In this document: piece after piece, positions 25,873-33,996 of the stretch
Position numbering within the stretch: position 1 is the first letter of the stretch
How the letters are laid out: each line of letters starts with the position of its first letter
Origin: Simiduia curdlanivorans
GTDB lineage: Bacteria > Pseudomonadota > Gammaproteobacteria > Pseudomonadales > Cellvibrionaceae
Reading direction: 5' to 3'
Assembly (NCBI RefSeq): GCF_030409605.1
Contig: NZ_JAUFQG010000006.1
Coordinates: 310,001-374,000, forward strand
DNA length: 64,000 nucleotides
The notes under the pieces: model-generated
Database searches by the model: none
What the model was told of the DNA's origin: nothing
What the model saw: the letters and a program-made list of their open reading frames with translations, nothing else
Translations under genes and position numbers: made by a program

Positions 25873-26319
25873 ATGGCAAATATTATTATCTTTGTCGGCA
25901 CTGTCATGGGTACAGCCCAAGGCGTTGCCGAAGCAATCTCGAGGCAACTCAACCAAGATGGCCACACGGCCAGGGTGGAGATGGCTCCGAGAGCGATCGA
26001 TCTCACTGAAAACAAGTCGGCACTTTGGCTATTTTGCACGTCCAATACCGGCGCCGGCGACTTGCCGGACAATATCCAGCCTTTTTATGATCAACTCACC
26101 ACTGAATTTCCCGCCATTGCTGGCCAGCATTACCGCATGATTATCTTGGGCGATAGTTGCTACCCCACCTTCGCAGAAGCTGGTCACCGCCTAGATGCAG
26201 CCCTGGCCGATATTGGCGCCGTGCGCGACGGCGAACCCCTAGTTATTGATGCCATGGACGGTGACGACCCACAAGCTCAGGGCTTGGCCTGGCTCAAGAC
26301 TTGGATAGATGACGTATGA
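25873..26319 (+). CDS. Flavodoxin-domain protein, MioC-like
   Basis: A 148-residue short-chain flavodoxin. The FMN phosphate loop is GTVMGTAQGVAEAI (9-22), the second loop FCTSNTGAGDLPDN (about 54-67), and ILGDSCYPTFAEAGHRLD the third, aromatic-containing loop. It matches MioC, an FMN electron-transfer protein reported to support biotin synthase. Its stop overlaps the ATG of the following fldB-like gene by 4 bp, so the two flavodoxins are translationally coupled. Confidence 0.82.
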   Translation: MANIIIFVGTVMGTAQGVAEAISRQLNQDGHTARVEMAPRAIDLTENKSALWLFCTSNTGAGDLPDNIQPFYDQLTTEFPAIAGQHYRMIILGDSCYPTFAEAGHRLDAALADIGAVRDGEPLVIDAMDGDDPQAQGLAWLKTWIDDV

Positions 26320-26837
26320 GCCACGCACCCATTGGCCTGTTTTACGGTTCGTCTACCTGCTACACAGAAATGACGGCTGAAAAAATCCAACGCTATCTTG
26401 GCAGCGACCTTGTGGACAATCTCAACATTGCCGAAGCGCCGCTGAACCTTGCCAATCAATACACCTTTCTGATCCTTGGCATACCCACTTGGGATTACGG
26501 CGAGATCCAGGAGGACTGGGAAAACCTATGGCCCGAGCTAGAAGGTATTGATTTTCACGGCAAGCATATAGCCTTGTTCGGCCAAGGCGATCAGGTGGGC
26601 TACCCCGAGTGGTTTCTGGACGCCATGGGTTACTTGCACGACAAGCTCGTGGCCGCCGGCGCCCTTCCCACGGGCTATTGGCCTGTAACCGGTTACGAGT
26701 TCGAGGCCTCGCAGGCACTAACAGCCGATCAACAGTGGTTTGTTGGCTTAGCGCTAGATGACGAAAATCAATTTGAGCAAAGTGAGGCGCGGATACAACA
26801 GTGGTGTGACGGGCTAAGGCGTGACTGGGCGCTGTAG
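26316..26837 (+). CDS. fldB: Long-chain flavodoxin, FldB-like
   Basis: A 173-residue long-chain flavodoxin. The phosphate loop is YGSSTCYTEMTAEKI (residues 10-24), followed by the 50s loop GIPTWDYGEIQEDWE with the flavin-stacking Trp and LFGQGDQVGYPEWFLDAMG containing the 90s loop Tyr and the long-chain insertion. Length equals E. coli FldB (173). It carries single electrons between FMN and redox partners. Coupled to the upstream MioC-like gene; a GC-rich stem follows the stop. Confidence 0.87.
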   Translation: MSHAPIGLFYGSSTCYTEMTAEKIQRYLGSDLVDNLNIAEAPLNLANQYTFLILGIPTWDYGEIQEDWENLWPELEGIDFHGKHIALFGQGDQVGYPEWFLDAMGYLHDKLVAAGALPTGYWPVTGYEFEASQALTADQQWFVGLALDDENQFEQSEARIQQWCDGLRRDWAL

Positions 26838-26867
26838 GGTTTGGCACTTCACCGAAGCGCCAAACCC
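26837..26867. terminator. Possible terminator stem between fldB and MAPEG gene
   Basis: GGGTTTGGC at 26837-26845 pairs perfectly with GCCAAACCC at 26859-26867; the loop can itself form CTTC/GAAG. It sits between two convergent genes. There is no T-run on either side, so intrinsic termination is uncertain. Confidence 0.4.
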
Positions 26868-26885
26868 AAGCAGCAAGGAGCGAGG

Positions 26886-27284
26886 TTAGGGCAATAGCAA
26901 CTTCCAAAGAATCAAAATGGAGGTTGCTAGCATCACGATCCAGTTGACTAAAATGCCGATTTGACGAGGTTTAGTCGGCCCGGCGCTGTGACCTAGGCCC
27001 CAGATATGTAGCAGACGAGCGACAAACAAAGCGCTCCCCGCGGTGTGAATCAACCAAGCGGCGCCGCCGGTGGCTTCCAGCGCAACAATAAGCAATAAGC
27101 TCATGGGCACGTATTCAACGGCGTTGCCGTGCACGCGAATTATCCGCTCTAAATCAGCGTGACCGCCCGAGCCAACGCCAACACGGTATTTCAACCGAGC
27201 GCGCACCACTAACATGGCGAGCACTAGAATTAATAAACCACACAGTGCGATGTACAAAGGTGAAACAATTAAGGGGTAGGTCAT
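26886..27284 (-). CDS. MAPEG family membrane protein
   Basis: A 132-residue integral membrane protein with four hydrophobic helices, starting with LYIALCGLLILVLAMLVVRA and ending WIVMLATSILILWKLLL. ERIIRVHGNAVEYVPMSLLLI is the MAPEG signature (membrane-associated proteins in eicosanoid and glutathione metabolism, PF01124) with the conserved RxxxN-HGNxxE-type core. Bacterial members are often glutathione-linked, but the substrate is unknown. Single gene, divergent from mnmC. Confidence 0.88.
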   Translation of the reverse strand: MTYPLIVSPLYIALCGLLILVLAMLVVRARLKYRVGVGSGGHADLERIIRVHGNAVEYVPMSLLLIVALEATGGAAWLIHTAGSALFVARLLHIWGLGHSAGPTKPRQIGILVNWIVMLATSILILWKLLLP

Positions 27285-27359
27285 AATGTCCTCAAACGCT
27301 TTATAAGTATTATGGCAAGAGCGAGTTAATGGCGTGAATTTACCCCATTAGACGTAAAA

Positions 27360-29489
27360 TTGCAGCTTTACCACAGCAAAACTCCTGAGCTAACCACAAA
27401 TCCAGTGACCACAACCTTGAACGCAAATCCGCCGATACATACGCCTCACACCTTAAGCTGGTCCGAGGGGCTACCCTTTTCCACCCAATTCGGCGACGTT
27501 TATTTTTCCATTGACTCTGGCTTAGAAGAGAGCCGCCACGTGTTTCATCAACACAACAACTTAGCGCCACGCTGGCAAGCGCTTCCAGCCCAAGGCCAGT
27601 TTGTTATTGGTGAAACGGGCTTCGGCACTGGGCTCAATTTTCTCGCAGCGGTTGAGCTTTGGTTGCGCACCGCGCCGGAAGATGCCCGCCTCTATTATCT
27701 TACGGTGGAAAAATTTCCCCTCAGCAAGATTGAACTGCAACAGGCACTGGCGCTCTGGCCGGATTTATCGGCGTTGAGCCAAGCGTTAATTGCCGCCTAC
27801 CCAGACCAGCTGGAAACGGAAATTTATCCCCTCAGCCTGTTTAACGGACGAGTGCAATTACTACTGACGATTGATGATGCGACAGCAGGCTTCAATCAAC
27901 AGATACATCGCCAGCACCCGGACTTCATCGTCGCAAAAACGGCCGTGGATGCATGGTTTCTCGATGGCTTCGCGCCCAGCAAAAACGCCGACATGTGGTC
28001 TAGCGAACTTTTCGCGACACTGGCTTTACTGTCCCATCCTGAAACAACCTTCGCCACCTACACCTCTGCAGGGATGGTGCGCCGCGGCCTCGCTCAAGTC
28101 GGTTTTGCGGTTGCCAAACAAAAAGGTTTTGGCCGTAAACGGGAGATGTTAAGTGGGCGTTTCCGTGGCCCACCGCCGGCCGAAGATGAGAAAAAAAATA
28201 CCGCCGATTCTGCTCATATACGGCTAAAGAAAACGACCCCCTGGCAAGCCTTTAAACTCCAACCAAGCGGGCGCCGCGCCTGTGTTATCGGCGCCGGTAT
28301 TGCCGGTTGCCACACAGCGCGCGCGCTGGCGGAGCTGGGCTGGCAAGTGACGCTGGTGGAAGCCAAGGCGGCACCAGCACTCATGGCTTCAGGCAATGCG
28401 CAAGGCATCGTCTACGCAAAGCTCTCGCCAAAACGTCACCCTCAAGGGCGCTTTAACATCACCAGCCTTAGCTATGCGCAAGCCGCCTATCGTGCATTTT
28501 GGCAAGCGCGACCCGATCACGGTGACGCCTGTGGGGTTTTGCAATTAGCCGCCAAAGATGAAACCGCGGAACAACAAAGCGCCTCCGCCGCCACCCTAGC
28601 GCCCTCCCTTGCCCGCGAAGTAACTGCCGAACAGGCGAGCGAACTGGCTGGCCTTGCATTGAACAACGGCGGATTATATTTACCCAATGCCGGCTGGTTG
28701 AATCCGGCCGAACTGTGCGCGTGGCTAATACAGCACCCAAATATAAACAGCCGATTTCACACCAACATAGAAACATTTGAAGCCACGGGTGACGGGCGCT
28801 GGCACATAGCCTCGACAACTCATACTCAGGTGACCAGTCAGACAGAGTGTTTTGACACCGACTTACTGGTGCTCTGCTGCGCCGACCAAGCCAAACACTT
28901 CGCCCACACCCAACACCTGCCACTTAAGCGCATCCGCGGGCAAGTGACACAACTACCGGCCACCGAAACCAGCCAACAGCTGAAAACAGTGGTCACACAA
29001 GAGGGCTATCTCGCGCCCGCCTTTGGCAATAGTCACTGCGTTGGCGCAACCTTTAATTTGAAGCTCGATGACCCAGCACCAAGGCACGAAGATCATCGCG
29101 CCAACCTCGCATTTTTAACCAACCTGAAGGATTTTTATGGGCAAGCACTACCCGATGCCTCAACCTTAAGCGGCCGCGTAGGCTTCCGATGCACCTCGCC
29201 CGATTACCTGCCACTGGTGGGCCCAGTTGCGAAGGAAGATGAGATGGCTGAGGCTTACGCGCTGCTGGCCAAAAATGCCAAAAGAGTGATACCGAGCGCT
29301 CACCACTACTGGCCCAATCTGCTGGTCAACCTCGCCCATGGTTCAAGAGGCCTCGCTTACACGCCCATTTGCGCACAATACATCGCCGCCCTCGCCAACA
29401 ACCTTCCGGTTCCCATCCGACAAGACCTGTGCGCTGCACTGAACCCGGCGCGCTTTTTAGTCCGCGATATCGCCAGAGGTAAGCGCTAA
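27360..29489 (+). CDS. mnmC: Bifunctional tRNA mnm5s2U biosynthesis protein MnmC
   Basis: A fusion enzyme of up to 709 residues that completes 5-methylaminomethyl-2-thiouridine at the wobble position of tRNA. The C-terminal FAD oxidase domain (about 300-700; Rossmann CVIGAGIAGCHTARALAELGW) removes the carboxymethyl group, and the N-terminal SAM methyltransferase domain (FVIGETGFGTGLNFLAAVELW, and AWFLDGFAPSKNADMW) methylates the product. The frame opens at a TTG (27360) without a good Shine-Dalgarno; GTG 27405 or TTG 27417 are alternatives and would still keep WSEGLPFSTQFGDVYFS. Single gene. Confidence 0.93.
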   Translation: MQLYHSKTPELTTNPVTTTLNANPPIHTPHTLSWSEGLPFSTQFGDVYFSIDSGLEESRHVFHQHNNLAPRWQALPAQGQFVIGETGFGTGLNFLAAVELWLRTAPEDARLYYLTVEKFPLSKIELQQALALWPDLSALSQALIAAYPDQLETEIYPLSLFNGRVQLLLTIDDATAGFNQQIHRQHPDFIVAKTAVDAWFLDGFAPSKNADMWSSELFATLALLSHPETTFATYTSAGMVRRGLAQVGFAVAKQKGFGRKREMLSGRFRGPPPAEDEKKNTADSAHIRLKKTTPWQAFKLQPSGRRACVIGAGIAGCHTARALAELGWQVTLVEAKAAPALMASGNAQGIVYAKLSPKRHPQGRFNITSLSYAQAAYRAFWQARPDHGDACGVLQLAAKDETAEQQSASAATLAPSLAREVTAEQASELAGLALNNGGLYLPNAGWLNPAELCAWLIQHPNINSRFHTNIETFEATGDGRWHIASTTHTQVTSQTECFDTDLLVLCCADQAKHFAHTQHLPLKRIRGQVTQLPATETSQQLKTVVTQEGYLAPAFGNSHCVGATFNLKLDDPAPRHEDHRANLAFLTNLKDFYGQALPDASTLSGRVGFRCTSPDYLPLVGPVAKEDEMAEAYALLAKNAKRVIPSAHHYWPNLLVNLAHGSRGLAYTPICAQYIAALANNLPVPIRQDLCAALNPARFLVRDIARGKR

Positions 29490-29544
29490 AGCCAAGGCTC
29501 TTCTACACTGTAAGGATTCATCGCGGTCAACCAAAGGTAACCCT

Positions 29545-29871
29545 ATGCTATTGCACGCCGGCAGACGCAGACAACAACTGCAACCTGGAACCGATTCCAT
29601 ACATAACTTTTACGAGGCCCAGGTTATGGACGAAATCATCAATCGTAGCGAGCGAGCCCAAGAGGATGCCGACTTTCTCGCCGACGTCGCCTGTGTCGCA
29701 CTCAATCACCTACCACCCCGTTACATCAGGCACGATGTCGATATGAGCTTCTTCCTCTCGCCGCAGGAGCAAGAAGAAATGCAAAAGAAAGTACGCAAGG
29801 CAGTCAAAGACGCGATCAAATACGTGAAGTCGCGGGAGCAAGAAGCCGAGATAGCAACAGACGCTACTTAA
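29545..29871 (+). CDS. ComFB-like domain protein
   Basis: A 108-residue cytosolic protein. The core NFYEAQVMDEIIN...DADFLADVACVALNHLPPRYIRHDVDMSFF matches the late-competence ComFB family (PF10719), with the characteristic VALNHLPPRY stretch. The Cys residues that bind zinc in Bacillus ComFB are not evident except one (C49-C51 region has a single Cys). The C-terminus is a charged Lys/Glu helix. ComFB-like proteins in other bacteria bind cyclic dinucleotides, so a signalling role is conceivable. Overlaps the DUF502 stop by 4 bp tail to tail. Confidence 0.75.
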   Translation: MLLHAGRRRQQLQPGTDSIHNFYEAQVMDEIINRSERAQEDADFLADVACVALNHLPPRYIRHDVDMSFFLSPQEQEEMQKKVRKAVKDAIKYVKSREQEAEIATDAT

Positions 29872-30500
29872 ACAGCGCTCGATTGAACATCGACCGGCCG
29901 CGTGAGCAACTGAGAGCCAGCACCACAGGCAATCACCGTTTTCATCGCCGCCTCCACAGACACATGGGGCAACAAAATAATGCAAGAAGCAGGCAAGTGG
30001 TACACGATACCCGAGGTTGGAATGGGGGCTGTTGGCATGAACACAGAGTAATCACCATTATCGTGTTTAGCCGTCACAATGACGGTCACAGTCACCGGTG
30101 ATTCAGGGCCATAAATTTTAGCTAATGCCACTTGCCCCGACAGCAGCGAGCTCGAGGAGCCACCGCCTAGGAACTGCCCGACAACATCACTAATAGTCTT
30201 ATAGCCGGGCGCAATGCGCTTCAGCACGCGCTCTATTTGGCCCAGCAACCAAGCCCCAACGCGGGTTTTAACCAGCAGACCGATTAAACAAAACACCACC
30301 AGCAAGCAGCCGATCACCACGGCATCCACTAAGGTTGCCGATAGGCCTAAATGCGGCCGCAGCGCCGCAGTCACTGGCGCGATGAGTGCACTGATAACAT
30401 CGTAAAACCAGGTAAACACCAGCAGAAAAATGCTGATTGGCAACACCACGGTTAAACCGCCTAGCAGGGTCAACCAGATAAATGATTTAATACGCTCCAA
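29868..30500 (-). CDS. DUF502 family membrane protein
   Basis: A 210-residue integral membrane protein from a TTG at 30500 that has GGGGGA upstream; this gives MERIKSFIWLTLLGGLTVVLPISIFLLVF, the usual DUF502 beginning. An ATG at 30554 would add 18 residues unlike the family. Two hydrophobic segments (about 7-30 and 55-80) are followed by PIPTSGIVYHLPASCIILL, a conserved DUF502 tail. Function unknown. Its start codon is only 20 bp from the divergent cyclotransferase start. Confidence 0.82.
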   Translation of the reverse strand: MERIKSFIWLTLLGGLTVVLPISIFLLVFTWFYDVISALIAPVTAALRPHLGLSATLVDAVVIGCLLVVFCLIGLLVKTRVGAWLLGQIERVLKRIAPGYKTISDVVGQFLGGGSSSSLLSGQVALAKIYGPESPVTVTVIVTAKHDNGDYSVFMPTAPIPTSGIVYHLPASCIILLPHVSVEAAMKTVIACGAGSQLLTRPVDVQSSAV

Positions 30501-30520
30501 TGATTTTCCCCCGAGGAATG

Positions 30521-31342
30521 ATGTGCGTGCGTAATGTAATCGCAATGAGCTCAATTGTCATGGTTATGTTGTTGACCTCAACAACACTCGTGGCGGCCAG
30601 TCGCAGCGAATCAACGCCAAGTAACTTAGCATACCAACAGATCGGCACCCGCTCTCACCCTAACCTTGCCTTCACCCAAGGCTTAATCATCGATCAGCAA
30701 GCATTCGTTGAATCGAGCGGCTTGTACAAACAAAGCTTTATTCAACGCTACCCCATCAAAGAAGGTTCTAATGCGCCAAGCCTAACAAAATTATTATCGA
30801 AGTCAGACTTTGCCGAAGGCTTGGCGTCTATTGGTACGCATCTTTGGCTCATTACTTGGCAACAAGGCATTGCCCGTAAATTTACCAGCGACACGTTAAA
30901 ACAAGTAGAAATAGCGCGCTACCGGGGCGAAGGCTGGGGACTGAGCTTCGACGGCAAGCACCTGATCATGAGCGACGGCTCAGCCAAGCTACAATTTCGC
31001 ACACCCGATGATTTTGCCCTGCAGCGCAGTCTCGAGGTAACCCTGAACAACCAACCGCTAAACGCCCTCAATGAACTCGAAGTGGCGCGCGGATTCATCT
31101 GGGCCAATGTCTGGTTTGACCCTCGCATTTACGCTATCCACCCGGGCACGGGACAAGTCGTGGCGATGATCGATTTATCCACCATCATCGAGCAGGAAAA
31201 AAAACTGCATAGTTTTGGTTTACAAAGGGATTCGGTCGCCAATGGCATTGCCTATGACGCCGAGGCGGACGCGTTGTGGGTAACCGGCAAGCGCTGGCGG
31301 AAACTGTATTTGATTCGGCCAATCGAATGGCCGAGACCCTAA
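30521..31342 (+). CDS. Glutaminyl-peptide cyclotransferase (PF05096)
   Basis: A 273-residue exported beta-propeller enzyme that cyclises N-terminal glutamine to pyroglutamate. The ATG at 30521 follows GAGG; ATGs at 30500, 30518 and 30545 are also in frame. The signal peptide covers MSSIVMVMLLTSTTLVAASRS. Family signatures include HPNLAFTQGLIID, ESSGLYKQS, EGWGLSFDGKHLIMSDGS, LNELEVARGFIWANVWFDPRIYAI and VANGIAYDAEADALWVTGKRW. Single gene; convergent with the GGDEF gene (22 bp). Confidence 0.88.
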   Translation: MCVRNVIAMSSIVMVMLLTSTTLVAASRSESTPSNLAYQQIGTRSHPNLAFTQGLIIDQQAFVESSGLYKQSFIQRYPIKEGSNAPSLTKLLSKSDFAEGLASIGTHLWLITWQQGIARKFTSDTLKQVEIARYRGEGWGLSFDGKHLIMSDGSAKLQFRTPDDFALQRSLEVTLNNQPLNALNELEVARGFIWANVWFDPRIYAIHPGTGQVVAMIDLSTIIEQEKKLHSFGLQRDSVANGIAYDAEADALWVTGKRWRKLYLIRPIEWPRP

Positions 31343-31364
31343 TCTTTAGGCAATTTGTAGCCGA

Positions 31365-32459
31365 TTAACCCACCACCAAGGGCTGCCAACGCACGCCATT
31401 GCGACCTGCCTTCTTTACCAAATACATGGCCGCATCGGCCTGACGCAATAAAGCCGCGCCCAGCTCGACAATAGGAATTTTATGCTTGCGCGGCTCCCAA
31501 CTGCTGACGCCAATCGACGCCGACAACGGAATGGGTTGTCCGGCGCTGGTTTCAATCGCCATGCCCTCTATGGCGGCTCTCACCCGCTCGGCCGTTTCCA
31601 TCGCCTGCTCTGCATCGCAAGCCGGCAACAAGGCAACGAACTCTTCGCCGCCAAAGCGCGCCAACACATCGGTTTTACGCAATTGCTCTTGTAAAACGCT
31701 CGACACTTCGCGCAACACCATATCGCCATTGGCATGGCCGAAATTGTCATTAATTTTCTTAAAATGATCGAGGTCGACAAAAACGCAACTCACCGGCAAA
31801 CAACTTCGTTCTGCGCGCGCTAACTCTAGTGCAAGGTCTTGCTCAAACGCCGCCCGGTTGCCCACTTGGGTGAGGGGGTCTTGCCGGCCTTCACGGCGAA
31901 GCTGCTCTTGCGCGACACAATGATCAATACACAGCGCTAGGATTGCCGCCATGTGCTGAATAAAATCCACCGCCTTATCAGGGGTAAAGCGCTCGGCCGT
32001 TTCGCTGGCCAAATGCAAGCTCCCCTGCAAAATACCTTTAGAGTAAAGCGGAATTAAGGCCGTACTCGCCACCGTGCCAGCGCCTGGGAACAAGCGCCCG
32101 TGGGTTAGCGCATCCAGCTCACCCAAAATAGGCTGCGTCGCCTGCCCCAATAACTGGTCAAAGAAATCCTGCCGATGGCGCAGCTGCACTTTGGGCACCC
32201 AGTGCTTTAAGTCCAGCGCTTCGAACAGCTGCTCGAACACATAATCTGGGTCGAACAACACCAAACTCATCGCTTTTAGTTTGAAGTGATTTGGCCCCTC
32301 CTTAATTAGCACCTCGAACAGCTCAGGTAAACTGGCAGCCTCGAGTAACCTGAACTCGAAGTCATGAAAGCGCCGCGCTATTTGTTGATTTTCATCAATC
32401 CGCAGCACCAGCTTTTCGATCAGCCCCTGTAGCCGCTTATTTTCAGCTTCGTGATCCAA
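31365..32459 (-). CDS. DUF484/GAF sensor diguanylate cyclase
   Basis: A 364-residue cytosolic protein: an N-terminal coiled-coil and DUF484/GAF-like sensor region (about 1-185) and a GGDEF domain (about 190-360). The catalytic motif is FGGEEF (GGEEF at 270-274), and the inhibitory RxxD site is present (R261, D264, five residues before the motif). It should synthesise cyclic di-GMP from GTP with product inhibition. The start is a TTG at 32459 preceded by AGGAGG. No membrane segment. It could feed the MshE N-terminal domain, but that is speculative. Confidence 0.87.
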   Translation of the reverse strand: MDHEAENKRLQGLIEKLVLRIDENQQIARRFHDFEFRLLEAASLPELFEVLIKEGPNHFKLKAMSLVLFDPDYVFEQLFEALDLKHWVPKVQLRHRQDFFDQLLGQATQPILGELDALTHGRLFPGAGTVASTALIPLYSKGILQGSLHLASETAERFTPDKAVDFIQHMAAILALCIDHCVAQEQLRREGRQDPLTQVGNRAAFEQDLALELARAERSCLPVSCVFVDLDHFKKINDNFGHANGDMVLREVSSVLQEQLRKTDVLARFGGEEFVALLPACDAEQAMETAERVRAAIEGMAIETSAGQPIPLSASIGVSSWEPRKHKIPIVELGAALLRQADAAMYLVKKAGRNGVRWQPLVVG

Positions 32460-32612
32460 AGGTCCTCCTGAGCACAGCCACCTCTCCCACAGCGTGTATA
32501 CCGGTAAAAACTACCACGTTTAAGTTACCCCAAGGATATCGACCAAATCGCTGCCGACCCAAGGCGATTACGGTAGAATAGCCCGCAATTGGTAATTACG
32601 ACTGAGACACCC

Positions 32613-33926
32613 ATGACTGAACTACTCTCCCCAGCCGGCACACTCAAAAGTATGCGCTTCGCCTTCGCCTACGGCGCCGACGCAGTCTACGCGGGCCAAC
32701 CGCGCTACAGCTTGCGCGTGCGCAATAACGAATTCAACAAAATCGAGAATTTGGCCTCCGCCATCGAGGAGGCCCATGCCATGGGCAAACAGTTTTACCT
32801 AGCCAGCAATATCGCGCCCCACAACGATAAGGTTAAAACCTACATTAGAGACCTAGAGCCGGTCATCGCCATGGGCCCTGACGCCCTGATCATGTCGGAC
32901 CCAGGTCTGATCATGATGGTGAAAGAACAGTGGCCTGAGCAAGAAGTGCACTTATCCGTGCAAGCCAACGCCATTAACTGGGCCGCGGTTAAGTTTTGGG
33001 CCAAACAAGGCATTTCCCGCGTCATTTTATCGCGCGAACTTTCACTCGATGAAGTGGAAGAAATCCGCCAGCGCTGCCCTGAGGTTGAGCTCGAAGTCTT
33101 TGTTCATGGCGCACTTTGCATTGCCTATTCAGGCCGCTGCTTGCTCTCTGGTTATATGACGCACCGCGACCCGAACCAAGGTGCTTGTACCAACTCCTGC
33201 CGCTGGGAATACAACAGCCACGAAGCCAAAGAAAATGAACTTGGCGATCTGATCGCGGTAGAAAAACCCCAGCTCTTCGATCCAAACGACGAAGTACAAC
33301 CCGTGCTGTTACAAGAAAAAAGCCGACCGGGCGAATACATGCCTGCTTACGAAGACGAGCACGGCACTTATATTATGAACTCTAAAGATTTACGCGCCGT
33401 GCAACACGTCGAGCGCTTAGTCAACATGGGTGTGCACTCTTTAAAAATTGAAGGTCGCACCAAGAGCCATTACTACGTGGCGCGCACGGCGCAGGTCTAT
33501 CGCAAAGCCATCGACAATGCCCATGCCGGCATCGCTTTTGATATGAACATGATGCGCGAACTGGAGCACCTGGCAAACCGTGGTTACACAGAGGGATTTT
33601 ACCGTCGCCACGTACCCAGTGAATTCCAAAATTATACGGCGGGCAATTCAACCAACGTCAATCAACAATTCGTCGCCGAGACCTTATCGGCGCAAGACAA
33701 TTGGTTAACCGTTGATGTGAAAAACCGCTTCGAAGTGGGCAACACTATGGAGCTGATTACGCCACAAGGTAACCACCGCTTTAACATCGAACACCTCGCT
33801 AATAAAAACGGTGCAGCTATCGATTGCGCGCCGGGTAGCGGCCACATTGTAAAAGTAAAAATTCCAGATGAGATTGCACTCGGCGAACAAACCGATTTCG
33901 CTATGCTGATGCGCTATATGCCCTAA
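32613..33926 (+). CDS. trhP: tRNA 5-hydroxyuridine synthase TrhP (YegQ, U32 family)
   Basis: A 437-residue peptidase-U32-family protein, YegQ/TrhP type, which participates in prephenate-dependent hydroxylation of U34 in tRNA. The ATG at 32613 gives the normal N-terminus MTELLSPAGTLKSMRFAFAYGADAVY. VFVHGALCIAYSGRCLLSGYMTHRDPNQGACTNSCRW carries the conserved Cys cluster, probably an iron-sulfur site. KDLRAVQHVERLVNMGVHSLKIEGRTKSHYYV is a second family signature. Length matches E. coli YegQ (453). Confidence 0.9.
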   Translation: MTELLSPAGTLKSMRFAFAYGADAVYAGQPRYSLRVRNNEFNKIENLASAIEEAHAMGKQFYLASNIAPHNDKVKTYIRDLEPVIAMGPDALIMSDPGLIMMVKEQWPEQEVHLSVQANAINWAAVKFWAKQGISRVILSRELSLDEVEEIRQRCPEVELEVFVHGALCIAYSGRCLLSGYMTHRDPNQGACTNSCRWEYNSHEAKENELGDLIAVEKPQLFDPNDEVQPVLLQEKSRPGEYMPAYEDEHGTYIMNSKDLRAVQHVERLVNMGVHSLKIEGRTKSHYYVARTAQVYRKAIDNAHAGIAFDMNMMRELEHLANRGYTEGFYRRHVPSEFQNYTAGNSTNVNQQFVAETLSAQDNWLTVDVKNRFEVGNTMELITPQGNHRFNIEHLANKNGAAIDCAPGSGHIVKVKIPDEIALGEQTDFAMLMRYMP

Positions 33927-33935
33927 CGACTGAAC

Positions 33936-33964
33936 AAAACACTAGGCAGTGTGCCTAGTGTTTT
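33936..33964. terminator. Bidirectional terminator
   Basis: A 13-bp perfect inverted repeat (33936-33948 and 33952-33964, core ACACTAGGC/GCCTAGTGT) with a GTG loop, A-run on the left and T-run on the right. It sits between convergent trhP and the oxidoreductase gene and can end both transcripts. Confidence 0.85.
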
Positions 33965-33996
33965 ACCGCGACTCGACAAGGTTCAACAATTGCGCG

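Noticed and set aside
31365..32459. Direct functional partner of MshE (c-di-GMP supply)
   Set aside because: MshE-type N-terminal domains bind c-di-GMP in Vibrio, but nothing in the sequence ties this particular cyclase to the pilus.
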